A DNA stretch of 64,000 nucleotides from Antrihabitans auranticaus (lineage in GTDB: Bacteria > Actinomycetota > Actinomycetes > Mycobacteriales > Mycobacteriaceae): positions 1,417,531-1,481,530 of the forward strand of contig NZ_JAEMNW010000001.1 in the NCBI RefSeq assembly GCF_016481275.1, given 5' to 3'. The notes beneath the pieces were generated by a model. The model worked only from the letters and a program-made list of their open reading frames with translations, ran no database searches and was not told where the DNA came from. Positions 17,682 through 26,495 of this stretch are shown piece by piece. The first letter of the stretch is position 1. The number at the start of each line of letters is the position of its first letter. A program made the translations under genes and the position numbers.

Positions 17682-18014
17682 ATGCGTACCACCGTGATTA
17701 CCGCAGGAGCCCTCGCAGTTGCCATTGCCCTGATCGGCGCGGCACCCGCTTCAGCCGTTCCGGCGTCGTCCATGTCGGACGGTTTGTATATAGTCGGCGT
17801 GGACATTGCGCCCGGCAATTACTCCACTAGCGGGCCCGACGAAGACTTCGGTTGCTACTGGGAGCGACTGTCCGGCACGAGTGGTGAATTCGACGACATC
17901 ATCTCAAACGACTACATCGTCGCGGGACGCTCTCAGGTCACGATCAAGCCCACGGACTACGCGTTCGACTCACACGGGTGCGGCACGTGGACCCTGCGGG
18001 CGTCGTCGACATAA
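17682..18014 (+). CDS. Small secreted protein
   Basis: A 110-aa exported protein. The signal peptide (about residues 1-27) ends in APASA. The mature domain, SDGLYIVGVDIAPGNYSTSG with one Cys in CYWERL and one in HGCGTW, matches a recurrent actinobacterial extracellular domain of unknown function; the two Cys could pair. AGGAGA lies 6 bp before the chosen ATG. Its stop codon lies in the first copy of a 183-bp tandem duplication, so the 3' region has been rearranged. Confidence 0.82.
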   Translation: MRTTVITAGALAVAIALIGAAPASAVPASSMSDGLYIVGVDIAPGNYSTSGPDEDFGCYWERLSGTSGEFDDIISNDYIVAGRSQVTIKPTDYAFDSHGCGTWTLRASST

Positions 18015-18370
18015 GGACCCAACTACCCCCGCCCATCGTCGGTCGCACCCCTTCTCGGGATCCGCACCCCGACTTGCCGAGCGACACGCCGCGACTCGCC
18101 CTAAAAGTGGTGCGGCTGAGCCGGTCTGGCGGGTTCTCCCGGCTAGCGATCCTGCAACGTCCAGGGACTGGCATAACCCGACGGGGCGTCGACATAAGGA
18201 CCCAACTCCCCCCGCCCATCGTCGGTCGCACCCCTTCTCGGGATCCGCACCCCGACTTGCCGAGCGACACGCCGCGACTCTCCCTAAAAGTGGTGCGGCT
18301 GAGCCGGTCTGGCGGGTTCTCCCGGCTAGCGATCCTGCAACGTCCAGGGACTGGCATAACCCGACGGGGC
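18005..18370. repeat. 183-bp perfect-register tandem duplication
   Basis: Copy 1 is 18005-18187 and copy 2 is 18188-18370, with only two substitutions between them. Each copy holds the last bases of the secreted-protein gene, a hairpin-forming AGCCGG...CCGGCT segment, and the final codons of the oppositely oriented saccharopine-dehydrogenase-like gene. Copy 2 supplies the real end of that gene and copy 1 is a dead extra copy. No transposase or target-site features are seen, so replication slippage or unequal crossing-over is likely. Confidence 0.95.
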
Positions 18371-19561
18371 GTCGGAGCCCAAAAGGTCCAGGAATGGCAC
18401 GGCGTCGAAGGCTTCCGGACCGAGCACGCCGATTCCCGACCAGCGTCCCGATGCCAGTAATTCAAGTGCGACAACGGGATCGATCGCGGTCTGCCACACC
18501 ACGCATTGCGCACCGTAGTCGCGCATACTGTCCGCGTTGTCGACGACGTGTGAGAGATAGACCTCGCGGGGTTGGCCGTCGTTACCCATTCCGGTCACCC
18601 ACAAACCCGCACACGTAGCGCCACTCATGCGATCGCCCAGCGTCGCCGGATTGGGCAGACAGGCCGCGACGACGTCGCGCGGCGAAACCGCGCGACCGTT
18701 GACGCTGACCGGTTCGGTGCTGTCCAGACCGAGCTTGTGCAACGTCCGCAATACGTCGATGAATTCGGTGCCCAGCCCGTACTTGAAGGTCACGCGCCGC
18801 GCATCGACCCACCGCGGCATGAGCAGCACTTCCTCGTGCTCGACGTTCACGCATTCGACCGGGCCTATGCCACCGGGAAAGTCGAAAACCTCCGGCTCGC
18901 TGAACGGTTCTGTCACGTACCAACCGCGGTCGCGTTCCCAGATCACCGGCGGATTCAAGCACTCTTCGATCGTCGTCCAGATCGAGAAGGACGGTGCGAA
19001 GTCGTATCCGTCGACGACCAGGTTGCCGCCATCGCGGACGCCTAGTTCATCGATCTCGCTGAACAGGTGGTCTGCCGCATATCGGGCGAACACGTCGGAC
19101 AGGCCCGGCTCCACGCCCATACCGACGAGAGCGAGCCGACCGGCGTCTTCCCATTCGGCCGACCGGGCGAACTGTTCGTCGCCGAGCTTGACTCCTGTTT
19201 GCGCATAAGGCCGTTCGAGGTTGGGACGTGACATCGACATCGCCATGTCCAGGTAGTCTGCACCAGCGTCGAATGCCCCGGTAAAGATCGGCATGACGAA
19301 ACGCGGATCGACGGCATTCATTACGTGCGTGATCGCATGCTCCTTGCTCAACGCCGTCACCGCGGCACTGTCGGATGCATCGACGCGAGCTGCTGTCATG
19401 CGCCTTTCATCCGGATACCGCTCGCGCACGGCAGCCACTGTCCGCTGTGCGCGTGTCAGGTCGAAGTCGGCGATCACCAGCGCCTCGAAGAAGTCACGCC
19501 GCGCCGCGATTCGCGCGAACGCATCACCGACGCCTCCGGCACCGACCAGCAGGATGCGCAT
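18326..19561 (-). CDS. Saccharopine dehydrogenase family protein
   Basis: A 411-aa protein starting with a Rossmann motif, RILLVGAGGVGDAFARIA, followed by VIADFD at the end of beta-2 and HVMNAVDPRFVMPIF, as in saccharopine and carboxynorspermidine dehydrogenases. Such enzymes form or split C-N bonds between an amine and an oxo-acid. It follows the APC permease with a TGATG stop-start overlap, so an amine or amino-acid substrate imported by that permease is probable. The last roughly 15 codons lie within the second copy of the tandem duplication. Confidence 0.85.
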   Translation of the reverse strand: MRILLVGAGGVGDAFARIAARRDFFEALVIADFDLTRAQRTVAAVRERYPDERRMTAARVDASDSAAVTALSKEHAITHVMNAVDPRFVMPIFTGAFDAGADYLDMAMSMSRPNLERPYAQTGVKLGDEQFARSAEWEDAGRLALVGMGVEPGLSDVFARYAADHLFSEIDELGVRDGGNLVVDGYDFAPSFSIWTTIEECLNPPVIWERDRGWYVTEPFSEPEVFDFPGGIGPVECVNVEHEEVLLMPRWVDARRVTFKYGLGTEFIDVLRTLHKLGLDSTEPVSVNGRAVSPRDVVAACLPNPATLGDRMSGATCAGLWVTGMGNDGQPREVYLSHVVDNADSMRDYGAQCVVWQTAIDPVVALELLASGRWSGIGVLGPEAFDAVPFLDLLGSDAPSGYASPWTLQDR

Positions 19562-21186
19562 CACTTCTCCGCGGGCGGCAATACCAGGCCGGGGGTGCCG
19601 GAATCAGGCAACATGAGCCCCGACGTGATCGGCGCATCCTCGGCCAGGAAGATCGGGGTGTCACGGTTCAGGGTCTCGCCGCGGAAGAAAGGCTTGTAGA
19701 CGCGCGACGCCCAAATCATCAGCACGACACCGAGAATCGCCGAACCAGCCCCGATGATGAATGCCCAGCCGATCGTCCAGTGCCACGGCGTGGTCCAGAC
19801 GACCGCACTGTTCTCCGGCTTCCAGTCCTGGACCGCGGTGAGGAGAAGCCCGCCGAACAGCAACACTCCGCCGAGCGTCGGGAAGACACCGCGCAGGAAG
19901 AAATCTTTGACGCTTCCGGTGAGCTCGCGGCGGTAGTACCAGGTGCAGGCAAAGCCGGTGAGTCCGTAGTAGAACGCGATCATCATGCCGATCGCAGTGA
20001 CGGCGTCTTCGACGAGCCCACCGCCGGAGTAGAAGTTCATCGCCAAGTAGATCAGGGCGGAGATGACGCCCATCCAGATCGTCGAATTGGTCGGTGTCAG
20101 GTACTTCGGGTGGATATCGGCGAATCGAGCCGGTATCGCTTTGAACGCCGCCATCGACAGGGTGGTGCGTGCGGTAGGCAGAATCGTCGTCTGCGTGCAG
20201 GCGGCAGCCGAACTCAGCACGAGCAGAATCAGCAACTTACCCATCACCGATCCGAAGGTGGAATCGCCGAATGCGGCAGTGCCGATCACGCTCAAGATGT
20301 CTGAGGAGTTCTCTTCGTTTGCCAGCCCGACGCCTTCTTCGCCGACACCGGCGTAGGACTGTGCTGCCAACGCCACGATCACGTACGTCACCAGCAGCAG
20401 GACCGTCGACGTGATCGCCGCACGACCGGGCGTCTTGTTGCGGTCCTTCGTCTCTTCGTTGATCGCGACCGCCGAGTCCCAGCCCCAGTAGATGAACAAC
20501 ATCAGGATGATGCCCTGGGCAAACGTGCTGACACTGTCGATCTCGAACGGGTTGAACCACGAGAACGACGGATCGATCGCAGTCTCGGGCGGATTGCTGC
20601 CGAATGCCTTGATCAACGCCGTACCCGCGAAGACAACCAGCACCAGCACTTCGAGGGCAAGCAGGGCTTGTTGGAAGCGGGCCGAGATCTCGATCCCGCG
20701 GAAACAGATGTAGGTCATCAGACCCATCCAGATCAGGCCGGCAAGTAGCACCCAGCCGCTCGCGGGATCGTGGCCGATACTCTCCGCACCGATGAGCAGG
20801 AAAAAGTACTGCCCCGCAACCTGCGCGAGGGATGCCATGACCAGCACATCGGCGGCGATAATGCCCCACCCGCCCAACCAGCCGGTCTTCGGTCCGAACG
20901 CCTTGGTTGCCCAGGTAAACGTTGTGCCGCAATCGGGTTCACGTTTGTTCATTTGCTGGTAGCCGATAGATACGAACAGGATCGGAACGAAAGCGAGGAC
21001 GATGATCGCCGGAGCTTGCAGTCCCACCAGCACGACGATCGGACCGAGCGTCGCCGCGAGGCTGTACGCGGGGGCGGTCGAGGCGACGCCGATGACGACA
21101 CTCGAGGCAAAGCCGATGGCACCGGTTTTCAAGCCCTTGCCACCGTCGTCGGATGTACGGGGTTCGGTTGCAGCATTCGTTGACAT
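19561..21186 (-). CDS. APC-family amino acid/amine permease
   Basis: A 541-aa transporter with about twelve hydrophobic segments. The N-terminal GAIGFASSVVIGVASTAPAY is the unwound TM1 region of the APC fold. It resembles actinobacterial putrescine/amino-acid importers (COG0531). It is co-transcribed with the saccharopine-dehydrogenase-like gene and divergent from an Lrp regulator and an aminotransferase, pointing to polyamine, beta-amino acid or diamine use. Confidence 0.88.
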   Translation of the reverse strand: MSTNAATEPRTSDDGGKGLKTGAIGFASSVVIGVASTAPAYSLAATLGPIVVLVGLQAPAIIVLAFVPILFVSIGYQQMNKREPDCGTTFTWATKAFGPKTGWLGGWGIIAADVLVMASLAQVAGQYFFLLIGAESIGHDPASGWVLLAGLIWMGLMTYICFRGIEISARFQQALLALEVLVLVVFAGTALIKAFGSNPPETAIDPSFSWFNPFEIDSVSTFAQGIILMLFIYWGWDSAVAINEETKDRNKTPGRAAITSTVLLLVTYVIVALAAQSYAGVGEEGVGLANEENSSDILSVIGTAAFGDSTFGSVMGKLLILLVLSSAAACTQTTILPTARTTLSMAAFKAIPARFADIHPKYLTPTNSTIWMGVISALIYLAMNFYSGGGLVEDAVTAIGMMIAFYYGLTGFACTWYYRRELTGSVKDFFLRGVFPTLGGVLLFGGLLLTAVQDWKPENSAVVWTTPWHWTIGWAFIIGAGSAILGVVLMIWASRVYKPFFRGETLNRDTPIFLAEDAPITSGLMLPDSGTPGLVLPPAEK

Positions 21187-21212
21187 GGGTCACTCCGACT
21201 ACTGAGCAGTTG

Positions 21213-21238
21213 ACGCAGGACTTGCACCTGTCCTGCGT
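21213..21238. promoter_or_regulatory. Palindrome in APC/Lrp divergent promoter
   Basis: Perfect 9-bp arms, ACGCAGGAC and GTCCTGCGT, flank an 8-bp centre. The element begins 27 bp upstream of the permease start. It may be the operator for the Lrp protein encoded on the other side, or a leader hairpin of the permease mRNA. Confidence 0.55.
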
Positions 21239-21341
21239 TTATCGCAGTAAACTACGCCGACAGCAAGGGTATTAGTGCTTCTTCTATGTAAATTCGACGA
21301 ATTTCGTGGCAATTCTCGGTTTCGAGGCCGATGATCGGGGC

Positions 21342-21812
21342 ATGGCGAATCGCGACGGTCCGGGCCCGACACTCGACGCCCTGTCCAAGTCGATCATCGA
21401 GGCCCTGCAGCAGGACGGCCGAAGGTCGTACGCGTCCATCGGAGAATGCGTCGGCCTGTCCGAGGCCGCCGTTCGGCAGCGGGTCCAGAAACTGCTCGAG
21501 GCCGGGGTCATGCAGATCGTTGCGGTGACCGATCCGATGCAGGTCGGCTTCAATCGCCAAGCGATGGTCGGCATCAGAGTGGTCGGCGACCCGGCGACGG
21601 TCGCCGCGGAAATCGAAACGCTGCCCGAAGTCATCTACGTCGTCGTCACCGCGGGCTCGTTCGATTTGCTGGTCGAGATCGTGTGCGAGGACGACGAACA
21701 CCTGCTCGAGGTCGTGAGCGGCAAGATCCGGGCATGCGCCGGTGTGACCAGCACCGAGACCTTCCTCTACCTGAAACTGCAACGACAGCGCTACGACTGG
21801 GGGACCAGATGA
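21342..21812 (+). CDS. Lrp/AsnC-family regulator
   Basis: A 156-aa regulator. The N-terminal HTH (LDALSKSIIEALQQDGRRSYASI, then VGLSEAAVRQRVQKLLEAG) is followed by the RAM ligand-binding domain (VGIRVVGDPATVAAEIETL; SFDLLVEIVCEDDEHLLEVV). A GTG at 21306 could add 12 residues; I prefer the ATG at 21342. The aminotransferase starts within its stop codon. The gene is divergent from the permease operon, so local control by an amino acid or amine is expected. Confidence 0.88.
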   Translation: MANRDGPGPTLDALSKSIIEALQQDGRRSYASIGECVGLSEAAVRQRVQKLLEAGVMQIVAVTDPMQVGFNRQAMVGIRVVGDPATVAAEIETLPEVIYVVVTAGSFDLLVEIVCEDDEHLLEVVSGKIRACAGVTSTETFLYLKLQRQRYDWGTR

Positions 21813-23206
21813 GCAACACGACACCACCCAGCACAACACCGCGTGGAACGGCACGCGGCGACGCAGCCCGAGACCATCTGTGGCTTCACTTCACCCGCCA
21901 CTCCGCGTACACCGATACGCCCCCAACGATCATCGCGCGCGGCGAGGGCGCCTATATCTGGGACGACAAAGGCAAGCGCTACCTCGACGGACTGTCCGGC
22001 CTGTTCGTCGTCCAGGTCGGGCACGGCCGTCGCGAACTGGCCGAAGCTGCAATGGCGCAAGGCAGCGAGTTGGCGTTCTTTCCGCTCTGGTCTTACACCC
22101 ATCCCGCTGCAATCGATCTGGCCGAGCGGCTGGCTGATTACGCGCCTGGCGATCTGAATCGAGTGTTCTTCACGACGGGTGGCGGTGAAGCTGTCGAAAC
22201 CGCATGGAAGCTGGCCAAGCAGTTCTTCAAGCTGACTGGAAAACCGAGCAAGACCAAGGTGATCTCGCGGGCGGTGGCCTATCACGGCGCACCGCACGGA
22301 GCGTTGGCGATCACCGGAATCCCAGCAGCCAAGCAGGCGTTCGAGCCGCTCGTGCCGGGTGCGCTGAAAGTGCCGAACACCAACATCTATCGGGCCGCGG
22401 AGGGGCTTCGCGACGACCCGAAGGCGTTCGGGCAGTGGGCAGCAGACCGCATCGAAGAGGCGATCCTGTTCGAGGGACCCGACACCGTCGCTGCCGTTTT
22501 CCTCGAGCCTGTGCAGAACTCGGGCGGTTGCTTCCCCCCGCCGCCCGGATACTTCGACCGGGTTCGCGAGATCTGCGATCGCCACGACGTCCTGCTGGTC
22601 TCGGACGAAGTCATCTGCGCATTCGGCCGGATCGGCTCGATGTTCGCGTGCGACGACTTCGGGTACGTCCCAGACATCATCACGTGCGCAAAGGGTCTCA
22701 CGTCCGGCTACTCGCCACTGGGTGCAATGATCGTGTCGGACAGGCTGTTCGAGCCGTTTGCAACCGGCAATACAACATTTGCACACGGCTTCACCTTCGG
22801 CGGGCACCCCGTCTCGGCCGCGGTCGGGATGGCCAACCTCGATATCTTCGAACGCGAGGGACTCAACGACCACGTCAAGAAGAACGGCGAAGCGTTCCGC
22901 CAATCGCTCGAGACCCTGCTTGACCTGCCGATTGTCGGTGACGTCCGCGGCGCCGGTTTCTTTTATGGAATCGAATTGGTGAAAGACAAGGCAACCCGCA
23001 CAACTTTCGACGCCGACGAATCGGAGCGACTGCTGCGCGGCTTTCTTTCGAAGGCCCTTTTCGAAGCCGGGCTGTATTGCCGCGCCGACGACCGGGGTGA
23101 TCCGGTCGTGCAGCTCGCTCCGCCGTTGATCTGCGGACAGGCCGAGTTCGACGAAATGACCGAGATCTTGCGCGATGTTCTCACCCGGGCGTGGTCCGTA
23201 CTGTGA
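21809..23206 (+). CDS. Class III aminotransferase (putrescine/omega-amino acid:pyruvate type)
   Basis: A 465-aa PLP enzyme. TTGGGEAVETAWKLA binds the PLP phosphate, VFLEPVQNSGG and LLVSDEVICAFGR carry the cofactor Asp, and Lys in CAKGLTSGYSPLGA is the Schiff-base residue; FTFGGHPVSAAVG follows. It belongs to the omega-transaminase group acting on putrescine, beta-alanine or GABA with pyruvate. The ATG overlaps the Lrp stop by 4 bp. Together with the permease and saccharopine-dehydrogenase-like protein it forms an amine-catabolism unit. Confidence 0.9.
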   Translation: MSNTTPPSTTPRGTARGDAARDHLWLHFTRHSAYTDTPPTIIARGEGAYIWDDKGKRYLDGLSGLFVVQVGHGRRELAEAAMAQGSELAFFPLWSYTHPAAIDLAERLADYAPGDLNRVFFTTGGGEAVETAWKLAKQFFKLTGKPSKTKVISRAVAYHGAPHGALAITGIPAAKQAFEPLVPGALKVPNTNIYRAAEGLRDDPKAFGQWAADRIEEAILFEGPDTVAAVFLEPVQNSGGCFPPPPGYFDRVREICDRHDVLLVSDEVICAFGRIGSMFACDDFGYVPDIITCAKGLTSGYSPLGAMIVSDRLFEPFATGNTTFAHGFTFGGHPVSAAVGMANLDIFEREGLNDHVKKNGEAFRQSLETLLDLPIVGDVRGAGFFYGIELVKDKATRTTFDADESERLLRGFLSKALFEAGLYCRADDRGDPVVQLAPPLICGQAEFDEMTEILRDVLTRAWSVL

Positions 23207-23304
23207 GTCATGATGAGCAGAAAAGTGTTGCACACCAGTAAATTTCGATCGCACGCCCAAATTGTCGTCGATCGGATAGCGCTTACCGAACAGGGAAAGC
23301 CGGA

Positions 23305-23517
23305 TCAGGCGGCCGCACTGGTCCGCAGCAAACGCAACGAGTGTTCGTGAGCGGCAGCGGCAAGTGCGATCTCACGTGCGTGGTCCGCGCTGTTCTCGGC
23401 GGCCAGGTGTTCGTGCAGACGCGCCTTGGCCTCGTACCAGGCAGCCAGCTGCTCAGGGTCCGTGCAGCTGGCCGGTCGACTGATCGAGAGGGCAGTCATT
23501 TCGATTAGAACGTTCAT
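23305..23517 (-). CDS. Small helical hypothetical protein
   Basis: A 70-aa protein whose second half is predicted helical and Ala/His/Glu-rich (DPEQLAAWYEAKARLHEHL). AGGA lies about 10 bp before the ATG. No family recognised. It starts a short distance after a strong palindrome (23618-23659) that may control it. Confidence 0.55.
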   Translation of the reverse strand: MNVLIEMTALSISRPASCTDPEQLAAWYEAKARLHEHLAAENSADHAREIALAAAAHEHSLRLLRTSAAA

Positions 23518-23617
23518 CTCTGGGTCCTGCCTCTGCGATCGCCGGGCTTCCCGGCCTTCCGTTGGTTGCCTACCAACTTTCGCAAGACAGTGGTCCCCGT
23601 CACATCCGTAGATCCAC

Positions 23618-23659
23618 CTGTCTAGGTACGTAGATCCGTGGACCCGTGTACCTAGACAG
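23618..23659. promoter_or_regulatory. Perfect 12-bp-arm inverted repeat
   Basis: CTGTCTAGGTAC (23618-23629) is repeated inverted as GTACCTAGACAG (23648-23659) around 18 bp. Inside and beside it, CGTAGATCC occurs twice as a direct repeat. It stands 100 bp upstream of the 70-aa gene and 60 bp after the propeller gene's stop (both minus strand). No T-run follows, so an operator is favoured over an intrinsic terminator. Confidence 0.5.
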
Positions 23660-23719
23660 CCGAAGCGGTCGGCCGGTGTCTCGCCACCAACCGACCGCTA
23701 TTCCCAGCTCAGAGCATGT

Positions 23720-24808
23720 TCAGCCCGGGTAGACGCCGGAAATTGGGGCGTCGTCGACCTCGATCCGTCCGGTTCGCGTGAACGTGGCCGTGTCGTAGAC
23801 GTCCAGGTAGCGCGACTCCTCGCTCGGTGGGAACCATGCGATGAACAACTTCGACGCCGCCACCGGGTCGATGAAGTTCGATGTACCGCCAAGGCTGCTC
23901 ACCCATGCCGTGCCACCGTCAGCCGAGAATCCGGCATAGACAGGCGCCGAATCGAGGTGGTGCGTCTCGAGGATCTCACCGGAGTGTGCATCGAGTTCCA
24001 CAATCGTGTTGTCGCCGATATTGCAGATCCAGAGCTTCGAGCCGTCCGGAGTGAGCGTTCCCGAAATCGCTCCGGCCATGACCGGCAGCTGGACCGTACG
24101 AGTGACGGTCCAACTCGGAATGTCGATCCATGTCACACCGGCGTAGTAGTTGACCGCGTACAGCGTCTTGCCGTCCGCGCTCATCGCTCCCCAACCCGGC
24201 GCAAATCCGTTGAGGAACAACGGTGTATCGATCATTGCGCCCGTTACGGTGTCGTACTTGGTGACAGTTCCCGCGCCGGACATCACGTACATGATCTTGT
24301 CGTCCAGCGACAATTCCATGTGTGCGGGGCTGGGCGGGATCGCGATCGGCAGCGTGCGCACGATCTCGTCGGTCTGCGTGTCGATGACCTGCACCGTGGA
24401 CAGCAGTGTCGGGAGGTAGACGTACCGACCGTCGTGCGACATGGTCAACACCGCGTACGGCGCGCCGAGGGTCGGGATTTTCTTGATCACCGTGTCCGTC
24501 TTCATGTCGATGACGGTGGCAAAGGAGCCGATCGGTCCGAAGTTGCTGACGTACGCCTTCGAATGGTCGGGCGTCGTTCGGATGACCAGCGGGTGATCGC
24601 CGATGTCAGGGATGGTCTTGACGACCTTCTGCGAAACCGGATCGACGACCTCGACGGTGCCGACCTGGTAGTTGGGAATGTAGATCATCCCGTTACCCGA
24701 TGTGCTGCCGACGATCGACGGGTTGGCAGCGGCGGTGCCTGTCGGCACGAGCAAACAGGTCACAGCGACAAGAGTCGCGATCCCCACCCTTCGCAATCCG
24801 GCTTTCAT
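23720..24808 (-). CDS. Secreted YncE/YVTN-like beta-propeller protein
   Basis: A 362-aa exported protein. A signal peptide of about 30 residues ends near TAAANPS. The rest consists of seven-bladed-propeller type repeats, for example GNGMIYIPNYQVGTVEVVDPVSQKVV-like segments, SKAYVSNFGPIGSFATVID and GSKLWICNIGDNTIVELD. The start at MKAGLRR follows AAAGG. It is the second gene behind a similar propeller (24871-26013) and probably in its operon. Such proteins bind ligands or partners outside the cell; no catalytic site is evident. Confidence 0.85.
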   Translation of the reverse strand: MKAGLRRVGIATLVAVTCLLVPTGTAAANPSIVGSTSGNGMIYIPNYQVGTVEVVDPVSQKVVKTIPDIGDHPLVIRTTPDHSKAYVSNFGPIGSFATVIDMKTDTVIKKIPTLGAPYAVLTMSHDGRYVYLPTLLSTVQVIDTQTDEIVRTLPIAIPPSPAHMELSLDDKIMYVMSGAGTVTKYDTVTGAMIDTPLFLNGFAPGWGAMSADGKTLYAVNYYAGVTWIDIPSWTVTRTVQLPVMAGAISGTLTPDGSKLWICNIGDNTIVELDAHSGEILETHHLDSAPVYAGFSADGGTAWVSSLGGTSNFIDPVAASKLFIAWFPPSEESRYLDVYDTATFTRTGRIEVDDAPISGVYPG

Positions 24809-24870
24809 GGAAGTTGACCTTTCATGGGATTTCACAGTGGAGCTCCCTTCGAACTTGAACCTGGCGCGCA

Positions 24871-26013
24871 TCACAGGTCGGGCACCCAAACCGGGAAACC
24901 GGGACCGGCGGCGGTTTCGGTCTTGTCCAGAATCTGACCGGTCTTCGGATCGAACGTGATGAGCGTGCCCGGTCCGAAACCTGCTGCGAGAGAAATGATG
25001 TTGAGGAAGACAGGTCCCTCGCCGAGGGGTCCGGGCAAGAAGTCGAGCGGAGCGGGACCGACATCGGTGATGTACCCGCGGCTGCCGTCGTCGCTGAACG
25101 TGACGCCGATCGTGTAGCCATCGGTCGGGACGGTGCCGATAACGCGTTCGGTGATGAGGTCGACGATCAGCACACCGGTTGCGCCGAACATCGTCACGTA
25201 CATCTTCGTGCCGTCAGGCGAAACCTCGTTGATGAAGGCACCGGGGTTGAGCAGACCGCCGGCCCCGTTCGGGTTGGTCGCAATGGTCTTGGTGAGCTGC
25301 CACTTGTCCATGTCGATCACGCCGATGGAGTTGATCGTGGACGTGTACAGCTTCGATCCGTCCTTCGCCCAGTCGTACCAGAACGTCGCGATTCCACCGC
25401 TCCAGATCGGAGGCTTGACTGTCGCACCGGTTTTCGGGTCGTATGCACCGATCAGTCCGGACGCGAAGCCGACGTACATGTTTCCGTCCGGGCCTGCGAT
25501 CGCTCCGACCGGAATGTCGGCGAAGCGCAGTTTGCGCACGATCGTGTCGGTCTCGACATCGAGAACCTCGACGACGAAGTTCAGTTCCGGAATGTAGATC
25601 TCTTTGCCGTCGGCGGAGGTGAAGATTCCCATCGGCGTACTTTCGACCGGAATGGTCCGTGTGGTGCCGGCTTTGCGATCGATGATCGAGATGGTCGGCG
25701 AGGCGAGCCCGAAGTTGTGCACGTAGATCTTCGACCCATCCGGGGTCTTGGTCAGCACCGAAGGTCGCGACGGCCCGACCGGCGCGTGGATCGGCAGACG
25801 CTCCTTGGTCGAGTTGTCGGCACTGTCGAGAACCGCGACCGAGTCGTTGCCGACCTCCGGAACGTAGAGTTCCCCGGCCGGGCCCGGAGTGGGCTCCTCG
25901 CCGGTCGCGGTCGACGGCGCTGCAAGCAGCATCGCGACCAGCGATGCGAGGAGGACGAACGAATGGCCGGCGACGGCCATCCTCTTGCCTTTGCGACGCT
26001 GCGCTGTATTCAT
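24871..26013 (-). CDS. Secreted YncE-like beta-propeller protein
   Basis: A 380-aa exported propeller paralogous in design to the next gene. The signal peptide (about residues 1-38) ends at PSTATG. Repeats include GELYVPEVGNDSVAVLDSA, GSKIYVHNFGLASPTISIID, GKEIYIPELNFVVEVLDVET and GTKMYVTMFGATGVLIVD. It is the promoter-proximal gene of the pair and is divergent from the lipoxygenase unit. A GTAAC-N5-GTAAC repeat lies 78 bp upstream of its ATG. Confidence 0.85.
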   Translation of the reverse strand: MNTAQRRKGKRMAVAGHSFVLLASLVAMLLAAPSTATGEEPTPGPAGELYVPEVGNDSVAVLDSADNSTKERLPIHAPVGPSRPSVLTKTPDGSKIYVHNFGLASPTISIIDRKAGTTRTIPVESTPMGIFTSADGKEIYIPELNFVVEVLDVETDTIVRKLRFADIPVGAIAGPDGNMYVGFASGLIGAYDPKTGATVKPPIWSGGIATFWYDWAKDGSKLYTSTINSIGVIDMDKWQLTKTIATNPNGAGGLLNPGAFINEVSPDGTKMYVTMFGATGVLIVDLITERVIGTVPTDGYTIGVTFSDDGSRGYITDVGPAPLDFLPGPLGEGPVFLNIISLAAGFGPGTLITFDPKTGQILDKTETAAGPGFPVWVPDL

Positions 26014-26090
26014 ATTTCCCTCAAATGTTTGTGCCGGTACGGAACCTCGCTCGATTGACGAACCTTCCGGCGGACAATGGGCACATATGT

Positions 26091-26105
26091 GTTACCCATG
26101 GTTAC
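26091..26105 (-). promoter_or_regulatory. GTAAC-N5-GTAAC direct repeat before propeller operon
   Basis: Read in the direction of the propeller genes the site is GTAACcatggGTAAC: two identical pentamers whose starts are 10 bp apart, one helical turn. It ends 78 bp before the ATG at 26013. The same arrangement, in the same orientation to transcription, occurs at 26438-26452 on the lipoxygenase side. Confidence 0.6.
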
Positions 26106-26437
26106 AGCTTCGGGACTATACGGGGTATTTTCCGCACGGTCAGTGACGCAGCAGCCCCGCCTGGGTTGTCTGAATCGACATAAGCGCACGTCAGCCGTCA
26201 TTTAGGCGCATCGGCAGCGCGCCCGTTTTGTGAGGAGGCCCATGTTTCTAAGGGCCATACCATGGCCGTCACAGGTGCGCACCGGCGCGGCCGGCAGGGC
26301 TGCCCCAGCCGGGCCGCCACCCCGCCGGTGGCCCGTGTCGCATGCCTTGACCAGGCGTGACCCGTCACACACGGCAAGACATGACGTCGATCACGCCCGG
26401 CTCTCGTTACGTGCTTTTGCCGGAGATTTCTGCGAAC

Positions 26438-26473
26438 GTAACCGCTCGTAACAGTTACCGTCGGGAACGTAAA
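26438..26473 (+). promoter_or_regulatory. GTAAC repeat cluster before lipoxygenase unit
   Basis: GTAACcgctcGTAAC (26438-26452) is a direct repeat with 10-bp period. The second pentamer also forms a palindrome with GTTAC (26454-26458), and a degenerate GTAAA follows at 26469. The cluster lies 44 bp upstream of the 69-aa frame and about 450 bp upstream of the lipoxygenase. Tandem pentamers at helical spacing resemble sites of OmpR/PhoB-type response regulators such as MtrA; that assignment is inference. Confidence 0.6.
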
Positions 26474-26495
26474 CGAAGGAAGGGAGAAGCCGACC

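Larger units (their letters stand above)
26014..26495. other. Divergent intergenic region, propeller pair / lipoxygenase unit
   Basis: This 482-bp stretch holds two GTAAC direct repeats, described separately, and an isolated GTTAC at 26406-26410. A frame at 26230-26451 has a purine-rich GAGGAGG but an implausible composition, so I do not call it. No RNA gene is recognised. Confidence 0.6.

Noticed and set aside
18005-18370. Insertion sequence or CRISPR-like repeat
   Set aside because: Only two directly adjacent copies, no spacers, no terminal inverted repeats and no transposase.
17944-18513. Apparent minus-strand protein with an internal 61-residue repeat
   Set aside because: The repeat is only the 183-bp DNA duplication read in a non-coding frame; no start signal or family.
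26230-26451. 73-codon frame with GAGGAGG upstream
   Set aside because: Composition is Arg/Pro/His-rich, spacing to the ATG is too short, and it overlaps the GTAAC operator cluster.
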